Positions 1 to 13,308 of a DNA stretch of 64,000 nucleotides are shown here, piece by piece. The stretch is from Diplosphaera chodatii (Eukaryota > Chlorophyta > Trebouxiophyceae > Prasiolales > Stichococcaceae). Within the stretch, counting starts at the first letter, position 1; each line of letters begins with the position of its first letter. A program made the position numbers and the translations under genes. The stretch spans positions 744,001 to 808,000 of the forward strand of contig JAALGY010000061.1 in the NCBI GenBank assembly GCA_032358165.1, written 5' to 3'. Under the pieces are notes generated by a model. The model was not told the origin of the DNA, ran no database searches, and saw only the letters and a list, made by a program, of their open reading frames with translations.

Positions 1-2577
1 TGGTGCGATGCGGCCGGGGTGCGCAGGTGCCGCATCATCCCGGCAGCCCGCATTAGAGACACAGCGCAGCGTGGCTTGGGCCTCACCCAGGGCTGCATGG
101 CCGCGACCGCATTCTCCGACTCGCCGGTGCCAGGCACGGGGCTCAGCGCCGACGGCGAGACGAACATTGTGCCGGACCTGTCCACCCTGAAGCAGGTCCC
201 ATGGCGCGAGTCGCACTACATCACCCATGTTGACATGCGCACGACGTCAGGTGAGAGCGACTGTCAGGATGCACTGCGTGTTGCTACCCTGAACACTCGA
301 GACAAGCAAAGGAGTCCTGTGGTCAGCGATCACTAATGGGCTTGGCTGTCGCAGGGGAGCCATGGGAGTACTGCCCCCGCAATGCACTGCGCCGCACGTT
401 GATGGCGCTGGAGTCCGAATTTGGAATCACCATGAAGGCAAATGAATGTGCAGAAGAAGCAGCAGCCAGTCTTAAGAGCACATCATGCACTATCGTGCCC
501 TTGATCCTAGCTCATCTTGCCCCAGTACAATGACAGCAGTACGGTTGCACCCCGAAACGCAGGTGGGCAGCGAGCTTGAATTCTACTTGCTGGCGAAGGC
601 GCCAGACAGAGTAGAGGGCGAGGACCTCCTGCCGCTGGATGACTCCCAGTACTGCCAGTCTGCCTCTGCTGACGCCGCAGCCGAAGGTGGGTCAGAGCTT
701 GCAGCAGATGCACTCCTGGCCAGCACCAGCTGGTGTGCTCATTCAGAGCAGCTGCCCGTGTTATCCAGTGTGCACCTGACTCTGTGTATGCTCAACGCCA
801 GCATTTTCTGGCACATGCAGATCTAGAGGCCATCATCACGGCAGTGCAGCGCCTCAGGCGAGGCACGCCTGACTCATCCTCATCCTCATGAGGAGTCAAT
901 CCACGAGGAGGATGTCATGTGCTCAGCTGGATAGCGTCTTGCTTAGCACCAACCTCGTGTCGATGTCCGGCAACATGGTCATGACGCCTTTTCGTCCGTC
1001 CTTGTCAGCGGCCTCATGGTGCAGCAATACCACGCCGAGAGCGGCGGCGGGCAGTTCGAGCTGGCGATGGCGCACGCGGGTGCGTTCGAGGCGGCAGACG
1101 CGCTGGTGCTGCAGCGGGAGGCTGTGGTGGACACGGCAGCCCAGCGGGGGCACCCGGCGTCCTTCCTGCCGAAGCTGTGGGAGCACCGCGGCGGCAGCGG
1201 CGCCCACATCCATTTCAGCGTCTGGAAGGTCATGCCAGAACGTCGACGCAAAAATCTGGAGCTTGCTGCCCGTCGTCTCTGTACAGACCCATGTGTGGAT
1301 GCTGAGCTGGCGGAGGTCATGCATTCGCAGGACGACGTGAGCCTGATGTCTGGCGGTCCAGAGGAGTCCCACGGTCTGCAGGTTCGCATTCCCTGTGCTT
1401 GCTACAGCACCCTTGACCTCTGTTGCCAGACTCAGCCATTTTAAACTCCAGCCACAGCTGGGACGCAGTGGGGCTGCCCTCTGCATCGCATCATCAGGCC
1501 CCTGTGAGCGCAGGAGGCAGGGGAGCAGTTCATCGCTGGCGTGCTGCAGCACCTGCCCGGCATCGCACCCTTCCTAGCTGCCAGCCCCAACAGCTACCGT
1601 CGCATTGAGCCCAGCGCCTGGGCCGGCGCCTTCCAGGTGTGAAGCGCAGCTGGTGCCGCAGGGCGGCACATGCTGGCAGACCTTGCTCCGGTGGCAGGTA
1701 CACTTCGCTAGAGACGCTGCTGTCAAGGTGGTGACATTGCATTGATGCAAACAGCAAACTGCGCTGCAGGTGTGGGGGCTCAACAACAGGGAGGCGACGC
1801 TGCGATTTATCCAGGACGCAGGCAGCCGTGCAAACTGTGAGATGAAGGTGGGAGCCAGCAGGACTTGCACCTGCCTGCCATTGCAACAATGCATCAACTG
1901 GAAAGGAGCTCTCGGGGGGCAGGGCTCCTGTGTGCTGCTGACGTTTGGGGCTGATCTGTTGGCACCGCTGCATTGCACAGATGATGGATGGCACAGCCAA
2001 CCCGCACCTTGCAATCGCGGCTGTTGCGACCGCTGGGCTGCTGGGCCTACGGCGCGGCAGCAGGCTGCCCCCGCCCACGCGCGGCGACCCCGCTGTGCTG
2101 TCAGAGGAGGAGCGGAAGCAGGTGCGCCCGGTGCTGCTGGTGCGCTGGCATCATCAATGTGAACATGTGAGGACTGGTGGGGCCTGACCACACCCAGACA
2201 GCCTGCCTGTAGCGCCATCACCAACTTGTGCGCGCATGTGCAGAAAGACATCCGACTGCTGCCGAGGACCCTGGATGCAGCAGTCACGTCGCTGTTTGCT
2301 GACAAAGGTGCGGTTGGGGGCAGCAGCAGCATATCTGATCCCAAGAGCGCCCGGCCCTGCACTGTGCTTTGCGATGTCCTGACAACGTTACACGCCTGGA
2401 CCACAACCCTGGCAGTACACTGCAGCAATCTGCATTGCAGAACTGGTGGCGGGGCTGCACGAGACCATTGGCGAGCCGCTGCTCACAGCATACACAGCGG
2501 TCAAGCAGCACGAGGCAGAGTACTTCAAAGCTGCCACGCTGGCCACCGAGCGGCAGATGTTGTGGAACCGGTACTGA
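1..2577 (+). CDS. Glutamine-synthetase-like protein of the NodGS/FluG type, 5' end outside the window
   Basis: This is the catalytic domain of the glutamine synthetase superfamily. The frame is open from base 1 (WCDAAGVRRCRIIPA), so the gene starts upstream. Eleven exons keep phase: 1-250, 355-437, 563-686, 821-857, 1009-1228, 1331-1381, 1514-1636, 1770-1847, 1981-2121, 2244-2307 and 2441-2577, giving about 435 residues. Family motifs appear in order: VGSELEFYLL, QQYHAESGGGQFE, GGSGAHIHFSVW, the RIEPSAWAGAF block, and a variant of the arginine-containing NR..T-R loop (NNREATLRF). The C-terminus reads ERQMLWNRY. Plant and fungal relatives often carry an N-terminal amidohydrolase domain, which would lie outside the window. 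Introns at 438 and 858 begin with GC instead of GT. True glutamine synthetase activity is unproven for this branch. Confidence is high for the family and lower for the substrate. Confidence 0.88.
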
Positions 2578-4030
2578 GCATCGTATGACCTTGCAATCAA
2601 GATCACTGCTGCAGATCGTTTGCTGCAATTGACCAAAGCGTCAGGATGTGGGCAGTGTCAGTTTATTAAGGTAGGGGCATGTGGATTCTTCTTAGCATTG
2701 CCCGCACTCAACACCGTGGTTTGCGAGGTGAAGTCACTCGGTTAGCGCACAGTACCCTGGCAGCCACAGCGGCAACAGAAGGCAGACGTGGGAGCACCTC
2801 AATGGAGATGTCGATGCCGGAAACCTCCCATGCCGTTACCAGCTTCCGGGTTTTCCCAGGGTTTCTGCGGAAGCTACACCTATAGGTGTTGCATCCGTTT
2901 TGCGCACAGGCCGATCTGCGCCCGGCGGCACGAACGGGGCACAGGGTGATGTGGTAGCAAGGTTGTAGTCAGTGGTTTGCCAACAGACCGCGGATCGAAG
3001 CGCCGTTGCCGGGTGCCCAGGTGGCGCCGGAAATCGTTGTGAGATGCGGTCGCGAGACATTGCGTTGGGATGAGTAAACATTGGTGGCATTACGCACCGT
3101 TGCTGCCCAGGAGCCCTTCGTGGCATTCTCACACCGCCGGACCGGCTCGGCCCGCTTCAGCCCGGCACCTCATGCGGCAAGCGTCACGCAACATTCGCCG
3201 CCCGCCGCTGCCCCCGCCGTGAGGCTGGTCTAAAAGGACAGGAGGGGACGTGTCGGCCAGGGCGCGGAAGCCCAGCCCGCAGGTGCACTCCGGCCCACGC
3301 AATCCCTCAGACTGCCCGCCTGGCTCAGTGGTCTGGCCTGCTGGCGGGGCCATCGGCGGTCCCCTGGCTGGCGTGCCCGTTGCCTCGCCAGCAGGATGTA
3401 GTACGACGCGGGCACATTGGGGCTGGTCGGGTTGTGCGCCACCCAGATGGCCAGCTTGCAGCGCTCCCCGGGCAAACGACAACACTTCAAGCCTGCCTCG
3501 GCTGCGTCACTGTTATCGTGGGCGCACGCATCTAGAACTCTTCGTGAGGGCCACCAAAACGGGTTTCATGGCCGGCAGACAGGCACGGGAACCCTCTTGT
3601 CCTGCTGCGCCCTCCGGCTGCTGGTCAGCTTGCCGCTGGTCAGGACAGTTCCATCGCGACGATCTGCAAAATTTGAGAAGAGCCTTGTGCAGCGTTCGAT
3701 GGTGGTGCGGCACCGGCGGTGCGCCGCAGTGCTGAAACGTCACTGCACTGCTTCATGCAAGTACGCTCGCCGTGAATTGTTCCCTGGAAACAGCATTCAG
3801 CGCGTCAAGAGCTCACCTCTGCCGCTCTGTACATCTTTCGCATGAGAGCAGCATGATGAGGCATCAGCACGCGCGCTCCTGCCGGCAACATTGCTCATGC
3901 TCCTGCTGGCGAGTCGTGCCTGTCCCTCTTAGCAGCGCATGTACAACCCGCAGCAGCGGTCAGGCAGCTGACCCTGCCATGTTGCCTGCAGAGACGAACA
4001 CCCTCAGACAAAGCCCGCTTGATGCCCGCC
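2578..4030. other. Intergenic stretch with one coding-like but unplaced segment
   Basis: No complete gene could be built here between two plus-strand genes. The minus strand at about 3390-3490 has coding-like third-position GC and reads GERCKLAIWVAHNPTSPNV without stops, but I found no partner exons and no known family. The right part should hold the promoter and 5' UTR of the gene that starts at 4031. Confidence 0.4.
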
Positions 4031-6305
4031 ATGGCGGCTTTTGATGACTCCGCTGGCTATGCGGACCCGCTGCCAGTCGCCCACCGCCACCCAGGTGCGC
4101 TATGGCGCTGCTCTGTGGGCGGAGGCCCTGGGTCTGCTTGTGCACCCGCCTCACCTGGTTGGTATGCTTTAGAAGCAGGGTCTTGAGCTTCCTCAGCACG
4201 TCAATACGATGTGTTCCTCAGTGGGTCGAACTGGCTGGCAGCACATGCTCAAACCGTGGCCCCTCTGAACACATGCAGGTGCAAGAGTTGCACGCAGGGC
4301 GGACAAGCGTCCAGGTGTGATATCTGCTGACACCTGCTGTTCACCTACTGGCAGATTGCTCCCCGCCCCCAGTGTCCCTGCCTCAGGTGCTGTTGTGAGC
4401 CATTCTGACTTTTGACGGTCCTCATACCCGCAGCTGCTGCATTCCTGCCCGAGAGCCGTAAGAAGTGCGGACATTGCCAGGTATGCCACGGTGCACTCAT
4501 GCGCCTTACATGACAAATCAGCATCTGACTGCGATCTTGCACAGCTTCAGCCTTCTGGTGGCGATCCCCTTGTTCACCCTTCTTTACTGCAATGACTATA
4601 TGCTGCACAGGACATGAAGCCGTGCGTAGAGTTTTCAGCGGATGTCTCACGTGGCGATGGCCTGCGTGGCTGGTGCAAGGTTAGTGCATGTGTACTGCTG
4701 CATGGTCTGCCGTGCATGCATCGATATCTCAGCAGATGGCAGTCTACCAGTGCTTCGGACTGCTCATGCACTGCGTTGATGACTGCTTGGCATGTTATTG
4801 ATCAGCAGCTCAGGCTGTGCTTCATTGCTGCCGTGCAGATGTGTGAGGCAGAGGCGCGCAGCAACAGGTACAAGAAGCGCAAAGCGGCGGCCATCGAGCA
4901 CTCTGTGTCGCGCCGCAGGCAAGTTGGATTGCTCCCTCCTGGACGTGCTCGCTATTGTGCTGCCGTCGTCATGGGGGTGGCAGCAGTGCAGCCGACTGTC
5001 GTATGCCCCCCATGAGGCATCCTGCGTGTGGTTTAGTGTGTAGTGCACGCTGCTCGTACCATGCTATAATGAGGGATGTCCCTCACGAGGTCGCTCCCTC
5101 CTGCCAACAGGCTTGAACAGCCGCTGGGTGGGCTGCCGGCGTACCACCAGCCGCAGCAGCCCCAGCAGCGGGCGCAGGCGCCGCCGCCGGGCTTCCAGCA
5201 GCAGGCGCTGCAGCGCGCACTGGAGCTGTACCACCAGCAGAACCCGGGGATGCCGCTGCCGCCGCAGCTCCAGCAGCTGCTGCAGCAGGCGCAGCTGCAG
5301 CAGCACTCCGCCCTGCATGAGCAGGCGCAGCAGCAGCAGCAGGCACCCCCGCCGCTGGCGCTGCTGCAGCAGCAGATGGCGACGTGGCAGGCGCAGAAGG
5401 CTGCGTCCGCCGCCGCCGCTGCTGCAATCGCCACTGGTGAGCAGCGGGGTCTGGCGGATCCGGTGCCACAGCAGCACCGCTCAGCCTTCCACCCTGTGTC
5501 GCCCCAGGGGGTCCTCCAGCAGCCGGCCTCCGCCGCTGCAGTCTCAGGAGCGCTCAGCATGCTGGCCGGCGCCGGCGTGCCCGCTGCGCTGCAGGGCAGG
5601 CCGCAGCACCGGCAGCAGCAGCCCGTGGCCCTGCCGAGCGGCGAGGCGCTGGCGGCGTACCTGGCGTCCGAGGCGGCCGCGGGCGGTTTGGACGGCCACA
5701 CCGCGCAGACGCTGGCGTCCATTGTGCCGCGGCTGATGCCCGGCTTCAATGCGGCCATGATCCACGACCAGGCGACGGCCGCCAAGGCGGCGGCGGCGGC
5801 GGCCGTGGCGGCTGCGCACCGCCCGCCCTCCCCGGCCACCTCGGACAGCGAGCTGTCTGCGGGCGAGATCCTGACGGGCATGAAGCACAACAGCGGCAGC
5901 GGCGGCGTGGGCTTCTCGCCCTGGAATGGCTCGCCCGCCAAGCGCGACTCCCAGGCGCGGGAGCCGGCGCTGTGGCGGGGGTCGGCCAACTCCGAGGACT
6001 CCGGCTGCGTGAGCATGCCGATGGCCGCCTACGCCAAGCCGCCCTCCGAGCTCCAGGTGCCCCGCCGCAGCCGCACCCGCCCGCAGGCCGCCAAGCCGGA
6101 CCGTCCCGCAGCTGCAGCACCAGCAGCTGCCCCGGTAGCCACACCTTCCGCCACGCCTCCGGCATCGCCGCCGCGCCAGGCCGCACGCCAGGCGGCCGAG
6201 GCAGCCCACTCCGGCGTCACCCACTTCAGCTCCCAGTTCCTGGCCCTGCTGCTGACAATGCGGGCGGTTGCTTTCAACAGCAGCAGCGGCCAGCGCAGCG
6301 CGTGA
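4031..6305 (+). CDS. Zinc-ribbon-like protein with a long Gln/Ala-rich tail, about 484 residues
   Basis: Five exons in phase: 4031-4094, 4434-4480, 4611-4679, 4839-4918 and 5111-6305. The N-terminal third joins into a compact cysteine module: KKCGHC, then MKPCVEF, RGDGLRGWCKMCEAEARSN and a basic stretch YKKRKAAA. This CxxC ... DGL..WCK.C layout resembles small zinc modules found next to nuclease or DNA-binding domains. It is not the SBP, GATA or LOB pattern. The remaining 400 residues are rich in Gln, Ala and Pro (residues about 95-190 are nearly half Gln), then Ser/Pro-rich with short basic runs. The make-up suggests a nuclear DNA- or RNA-binding regulator, which is inference only. The intron at 4919 is GC-AG (gcaagt). 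The start MAAFDDSAGYADPL is the first ATG that joins in phase. No named family was recognised. Confidence 0.72.
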
Positions 6306-6811
6306 GGGGCAGATCACCTTGTGGCAGGACAGCAGACCTCAACGGGCATCCTTGCTTGGTACAGTATCATGCCGCCATGGGCAGTACGGCATACACAGAA
6401 CTAATGGTAGCATGGTAGTCGGACGATACGGTTGACTGGCTGCTTTTAACACTGTCGGTCTGGTAGGATCATTCTTGCCGCATGGCGTGGCTGCTGCCTG
6501 ATTTGTCTGGATCAGATATGCTAATAGTTTTCGCAGTTGAGTGTGATGATGTGATACATCATCTGCATGCATGCTTTATTTCTGGTTTTGCATCGGCTTC
6601 CGTCATTCTACATATTGGCATGGTTCAGATGGTATAGCTGAACGGTCAGACTGACGAGCATTGCGATGGGCTTTCGCATAGATGCAACTGTTACTGGACA
6701 GCCCTACGGTACAGTCAAGCCTCATGCAGCCTCTCAGACAACATGTTGGAGCGCAGCAAGCACCTTCACCAACCAGAAGACAACATTCTGATAATAGGCC
6801 TGCTCCTTCCG
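6306..6811. other. Convergent 3' region
   Basis: This stretch lies between the 3' ends of the plus-strand zinc/poly-Q gene and the minus-strand VTC4 gene. It should hold both 3' UTRs. It is more AT-rich than its flanks. I see no further gene in it. Confidence 0.5.
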
Positions 6812-9800
6812 TCAAGCATGGCTGCGCAGCTGCTTTACAAAGTCAATTGTGCTGACGATGAAGATGCCGGATAGGGCGAGGACCACAACCACTGCCAGGC
6901 ACACCGGGCCGTTCTGATCGTCGATGTACCCCACCTACGATCATTCAGAGCAGGTAGCTGTCAGGCCCACTTCAAGCACTGATGCTGCACTGCAATCGTG
7001 CAGCTGGCAAGCCTTTCTTATGTGCAGTGCACACTAAAAGCAACTGGGTGCACGAGCCACCTGCTTGCGGGCGATCTGGCCACCCCGCCACAGGAACACG
7101 ACCAGCGCATACGCGCACATCAGCACCGCCACCGGCAGCAGGATCATGGCGATGATCTCCGTCGTGTCGTCCACACCCTGTGGGTGAACCGCTACAGCTG
7201 TGTGCCGAGCGTGCACGCAATAGCCTCGGTGTATGTGCGACCTCAGATGGGCTAGACCGGTACCGTTTAGGGCATCTGGCGCCAGTGTGGCAGCGGTAGC
7301 TGGTGTCACCCGGCGGGGTCACAGGCCAGGCACCAGAGTGGCGGAGCAGTGCAGGCGTGCGGCATGCAGGGCACGGCGTCAGGTGAGCACAGCAGCAGGG
7401 CTGGACATTGCGGCAAACGTTTTGAAGCGTCTGCAGGGGAGGTGCCGGCAGCCTCACGGTGCTGGGGGCGTGCGGGTCGCGGGGGGCGGTGCCCGAGAAG
7501 CCCAGCAGCGCGGCGCCGATGGAGCCGATGGTCACCGCCATGTGCAGCCAGGACAGGAAGGTGCGCTCGTTGGCGAAGAAGGTCTTGGGCTCGATGCGCT
7601 GCGGGATGCTCGTCGACAGCCGCTGCTCCGCCTGCGAACGGGCGTGCGCACCGTTTGCTCATTGAAGGGCTGCGCGAGACAGGTGCTGCGGACTGTGTAC
7701 GCAGGCAAGCTGCGGATCGGCAGCAGCGCACTGAAGTGAATGCGTGGAGCATCGCCACCAGGAGAGAGCAAGCGTGCAGCATGTGGAGGGAGGCGCACCT
7801 TTGGCTGCCCACGGGACAGGAACCAGCGGCTGAGGAAGCCGCCCCGCTTCCGGGCCGCGTCGGGCCCCAGGCCTGTGGGACGTGATGCAGCGGATCCGTC
7901 AGCAGGATGGTGCAGCTAACACATGCAGGTCACACACAAAGCAGGGCACCAGACGGCACAACAGACCTCCATTGGTTCGTACTGCCTACTGGGACATGGC
8001 ACTGTGTACAGCACTTGTACCACGCCTCCCACAAGTACAGGTGGAAGTACTTCATGGCCTTGCAAAGGCTTGCACAGTCACATTGCAACAGACACCCACA
8101 GGCACCAGCTACGTGTATGCTCCAGGTGTGGGGGCCAAACAGGGTACAAGACGCAGCATTGAGAGGGCGTGCCGATGCAACTCAATCTTTGTCCCTTGGT
8201 AGACAGCGCCCCACCTGTGACCTCGGAGCGGTCGGGCAGCAGCTGCAGGGTGGGCTCGTCGCCCAGCAGCGGGTGGTGCAGCTCCTCCAGGTTGCCCGTG
8301 CGCTTGCGCGGCTTGCGGGGCCCCGCGGCCGCCGCCACCGCGCTGGCCGTGGTCGTCGACGGCGCCGGCAGCGCCTGCATGGGTGGGCAAAGTGTGTGGA
8401 TGATGGCAAGCCAGAGTGTGCACTTCAGTCATGCAGTGCCTGGTCACTTGGTGCAGATTGCAGCTGGCAGCATACGACCAGCTGCACGTCTGCAGGAGAG
8501 GCTGTGGACTTCTGAGGTGCTATGCAACATCCACAGAGGAAACTGAAGTGACCTTCACCTTTGGCGCGGGGGCTGACATGAGCATGGACGGCCGCACCGA
8601 CTCGTCATCCACCCAGTAGGGCACAGCCTGCAGCCAGCATACAGATCTTCTCCGCGTCTCAATCGAGCTGGCCCTGTGTGGAGCATGCTAAACCCTGCAA
8701 GTGCAGTCGCTGCACACTGCGGCCTTATGACAGTGTGCATGTCCGCACCTGGACCATGTCGGGCATGAGCGTGGCGCTGCCGTGGATGAACTTGCTGAAC
8801 TTGTGCACCTCTGTCAGGTAGCCGCTCTCCAGCAGCTCCTGCGTCCAAGTTCACCGCAGGTTATGTCAGCATGTATGTCGTTCCAAGCACTGAGGAAGAT
8901 GACACAGGAGACATGCATGTGAGCCATGTTTGCCGTCTCGGGGTGCCGCTGCAAAAACCGGAACCCCTGAAGAGCCTAAGGACTGGAGCGGCGTGCCTTG
9001 ATCCAGTCGGGCGCCTCCTCGCCCTGGTGCAGGCTGAGCTTGACCTCCAGCACGGCGTGCGGGAAGCGCGTGATCTCGGTGCGGGGCGTCGGCAGCGCCG
9101 GGTCCCGCCGCCACCTGCACAGTCCCCGAACCCCACTTCAGCTGAAAACTGCAATACAGTCCCCAACACACAGGTGCTGCCTGTGGACAGCACCCTGACG
9201 GCTCTGCATGAGCGTTGAGTGCTCTCTTGGCGCAACAGCCAGGAACTCACCGACCAGACTCGTGGCAGGATGGCGCGTCCTCTGGGTTCTCCTTGATCAT
9301 GCACAGGTTGGTGTCCAGGCTGATGCGCACGGTGGAGTCGAACGGGATCTGCGGACATGGGATCACAACATAAGAGGACAGCCTGGTGAGTTTTCTCGCT
9401 TGTACACAGATCTTCAGGCCGACGAGCAGTTCCACTTCACAAAATGCTTCATACAGCAAGCATGTTGCATGCACAGATTGCAGGACTGCCCCTCAATGGT
9501 GGCGACCTGGAAGGCTGTGCGCATGTACTGGGTGCGGATCATGGGCCGCAGCTGCTTGCTGTCCACCACCTTCTGCACCTCCGAGAAGAACTCTGCAAAC
9601 TTCTTCTTCTCATTCTCATTCTTGCCCTGCAACATGTTGCATGCTCTCATGTCAACATGCAGCAGTGGCCTTCGGTGCGCACTAGACCGCGCCCAGTAGT
9701 AGGTTCGGTCTGTTGAGACTGATTCTGCGTTGAACTTGCTGATATGATGTGACCTGATGCTCCACTGCAGCACGCAGCCCCTGCGGACCAGCCTCCGCAC

Positions 9801-12195
9801 CTTCTTGTCGAGGTCGGCCAGCGCCTGCTCCAGGGTGTAGCTGCCCTCCAGGAAGGGCACCACCTGCGGCTCCTCCAGCACCACGCGGTCCTTCACGCTC
9901 TCCTCGCCCTTCCAGCCTGCAAGAAAGGCCATGCTGCTGTCAGGAAGATTCCCATCCTCTCTTCCGGCCACCTGTGGCGAAGCGGCATGTGTGCAGGCAG
10001 AGTCTATCGGCAAGGGGACGGGGCTATGCAGTTGATGCAAGCGGCTGGAAAGCAATGGAGCAAACGGCTGAGAGCGCTTCAGTGGTGACAGGGCACTCAC
10101 TCTCGCGGTGCGTCTTGCGCTCCATGAACACGATCTTGGGCTGGGGCCCGTACCAGCGGAGGCGCAGGGCCAGCGCCCCGGGCTTCTTGTCCAGCCGCCC
10201 GTGGTACAGCTCCAGCGAGTCGTTGTCCAGGTACACGCTGTTGATCAGCTGCGCGTCGCCCACGTCCTTGTCCTCCTGTCGCACGGATCAGGGAAGTATG
10301 GAAATGGACGCATGGAACTAAAGCATGGGAACGACAACACATGGGCTGTGCAACCCCTTCAACGATGTTGCGGCAGGTTAAGTGCTTTCCGACATCCTCT
10401 AGCAACTGGCTGCCATGCATTTTTTGCTGCAGAGAAACGGGTGCCCACCGACTTCTCGAACTGGAAGACGGGCAGGTGCTGCAGCACGTGGTTCTTGACG
10501 GCCGACACGTCCGTCGTGCGCACCCAGTACTTTGTTGTCGACCGCACAAAGCCCTGTACGGTGAGACGACCCACACCGAGTTGTAGCTGCTTGATTGCAT
10601 GCTACAAATTGAATAAACGCTGCACCATAGCAATGAACGTGCATGGCGGGGTGCGGCCTGTTCCCTCCCAACTGTGCAGCTGCCGCACCTGCGCTGAGTC
10701 CTCATTCTTGATGCCGCTGGTGTCACCCCGCAACTGGGAGTAGACGTTGGACAGCCGCACCAGGATATTGCTGCTGGTGCCCTGCATGCAAATCCACGAA
10801 AATGTGCGAACCTGCCTGCCAAAGACCGACGAGAAAACAGTATATACATCTACTATGAGTACTGTGTGCACAATCATAGTCACATGACAGCAGATAGTGC
10901 TCCGATGGTCCCGCACACCCACCTGGACCCACTTCTGCTGGTGCAGATGCGCCACATAGAACTGTTGGCACGGCGCATGCGGCAGCATCTTGTCGTGCTT
11001 CTTCAGGATTTTGTGGAAGCCCTGCATAGATGTATGCAAAACAGTGTGGGCATATCTGCATGGCCAGAGGTGTGCACGACCCACAAACACCATGCGGTCT
11101 GAAGCCTGCACACGTCCTGCCTCCAGCATGAGCCTTACCATGTAGTTCAGGTTGACAAACTTCTCGAGCGCCAGGTACTCGTCGCCCAGCTTGTGCGCCT
11201 CCTGCGCATGCCAGGGTATAAAATCGTGAGTACAGTATCAGAATCAGCAGCAGAGTGGGAGTCATGACCAGCAGCCTGAGTCCTGGCAGAATGCCACATG
11301 CAATGCTTGCCTGCTCCAGGGTGTCCCGCTGGTTGCCGCCGCGGTCGGACTTGACCTTGGCGTCCAGGCGGTCCAGCGACGCCACCAGCCCCTTGACCCG
11401 CTCCTCCGTGAAGTCGCCCACCTTCTTGACCTGCGCGAGGGGACAGCCATCATCATAAGGCTGGTCTGGGCACCAGCAGTGGCACATGCATGCGGACAGT
11501 GCCCTGACTGGTGCCCTGACGCAACCTGTACGTGGGGTTGCCCACTGTCTTGACCTGCACAAGCCCTGGCTGTGCCTTGCGCGCCCGGGGTCGAAGCCCA
11601 GCAGTTGAGATTGCACCTCTTTGCAGCCGCCATGCTGCCACCCGCACAGGCATTCAAGCACCCCTGGTGAGCAGCCTGAAGACTGTCTGGACGGCCCCGC
11701 AGACTAGAACAACTGCCCCGCGCAGCGCCCCCGGCGCGCACCTCGCCGTCCAGGGCCTTGAAGAAGCGCTCCTCGGCGGCGTCCCGCTGCGTCCGCGCGC
11801 GCGCCACGGAGAGCGAGGTGGTGCGCGGGGAGTAGCTGATCATGTCGCCGCCCGCCTCCGCCTCCCGCACGCTCTCCTTGATCAGGTCCTTCAGCTGCGG
11901 CGCCACAAGGGACCCCGGCGTCAGGAGGAGCCACAAGGGATCCAGGCCGGACAAGTGATGCGCGCGAGTCTGGGGCAGCATGTGCACGGGACAGTGCCGC
12001 CCGCGGGGTGCCTCACCTTCTTGTAGTCCAGGTACTGGGTCGCCCATTCCGGCCGGGCCTGCGAGTAGGGAAACACAGCATGGACTCGTGAGGGGCTCTG
12101 TCACAGAAGCCTTGGCAGCTGCACCGCATGAGCACTCCTGGCCCATGCTGACCATGCACGCCCACCTTATCGCCCAGGTACTTGCCGAACTTCAT
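6812..12195 (-). CDS. VTC4: VTC4, vacuolar transporter chaperone / polyphosphate polymerase
   Basis: The 20 exons all join in phase to give 712 residues, close to yeast Vtc4 (721). The order is: an N-terminal SPX domain ([19 protein letters not shown] and the helical [10 protein letters not shown] region), then the tunnel-shaped catalytic core ([89 protein letters not shown]), an acidic/Ala linker, and a C-terminal DUF202/VTC1-like membrane region with three hydrophobic segments starting at [14 protein letters not shown]. The basic residues that bind phosphate chains in the yeast enzyme are present. The known role is making polyphosphate from ATP and pushing it into acidic vacuoles, with SPX sensing inositol pyrophosphates. 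Two introns are GC-AG (complement of 11309-11310 and of 8995-8996). The start is the ATG at 12195, whose product begins exactly like SPX proteins. Confidence 0.96.
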
Positions 12196-13308
12196 GGGTG
12201 CCTAGCTGTGCCCGCGTTCGCACCCAGTGGTGCGATGCTAGCAGCGGCCGCCCTCGGGAACAGTCAGCTGGCGTTGCTGCCGCATGCGGCCCCTATCAAC
12301 CGTCCAGCTGCACGACCTGCAAACATGCCAGGGTGGCAAGGTCAGGGCTGCGCCATGCCGACAGTCCTCCATGCTAGACCTGAGTACCGCAAGTGCTGCG
12401 GGGTGCTTCTGGCTGCTGGCATCAAGCCCCTGAACATGTGCGTGGATGCAAAGAAAGTATGCAGGAAGTGAGTTTGCTGCGCATGAGCATGCAAGAAGCA
12501 GCCGTGCATCTTTGCAACCCCTCGATCAGCGCTCACCACTTTGTTGACGCACAATGTGTGTCAGACTGCCAACGTCAGGCGGTGTGGCACCCCCAGATGT
12601 CACTGGTGAGTGATTTGCTGCAGACCCTCAGCCGCATGCAGCAGTGCTCTGTGGGCCATCCGCTGTTAGCGTACGCGACGACGACACACGAAACTGATGA
12701 TCAGCAGACCGATCGGATGTCGCTGTGCCCTGTTGCAAGGACCTGATGACGACCCTGACTATCGCCGCTGGAGCACGTTCGCAAAATGACCTATGGTGCA
12801 GCTGCACAGACGGCTGGCTGAGATGTGTCTGCACCCGGTGACACCTATGTTACTTGCTGCATACTACGCATGCAAAGCAGCAGCCGACCCGCAAACTGAG
12901 CGCAGAGGCTGATCACGAAAGATTCCTCCTTCCAGGCGTAGGGCAGCCAGATCGGAGATCAGTGACTGATGAAGGTTTAGAAGGAAGCGCCCCATTCGTG
13001 ATAGGAAAGTCAACTCAAGCTGACTGGAGGTTGTTTAGAACGGTTGTGCACAGACCACAAAGCGAACGTGACGTTGTTTGACGTGAAACGACCAGGTCAG
13101 CAAAGCATGTGGTCAACGACCTGGCTGTCATAGAAACATGGGTCAGGAGGCACGCATGCGACACCCTCATCCCTGCGGCCCATTCTACCACATACAGCGG
13201 AATGCAGACATGCCGGATTCAATACCAAGGAATGTTTGGTGCACATGTGCTGTGCACAGCACCATGGTTACGCAGTCACCGTGCACCGGCCTGCGCTTGT
13301 GCAGGTTG
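12196..13308. other. Upstream region of VTC4 and 3' region of the TBC gene
   Basis: Both flanking genes are on the minus strand. The left part should contain the VTC4 promoter and 5' UTR, the right part the 3' UTR of the TBC gene. No reading frame with splice-compatible neighbours was found. Confidence 0.45.

Noticed and set aside
5033..6016. Long minus-strand frame of 327 codons opposite the poly-Q exon
   Set aside because: It is the antisense of CAG/GCC-rich coding sequence: Cys/Ala runs without domain character, while the plus strand joins to upstream exons in phase.
10723..11661. Long minus-strand frame of 312 codons in VTC4
   Set aside because: It reads through introns; the spliced model reproduces the VTC fold exactly.
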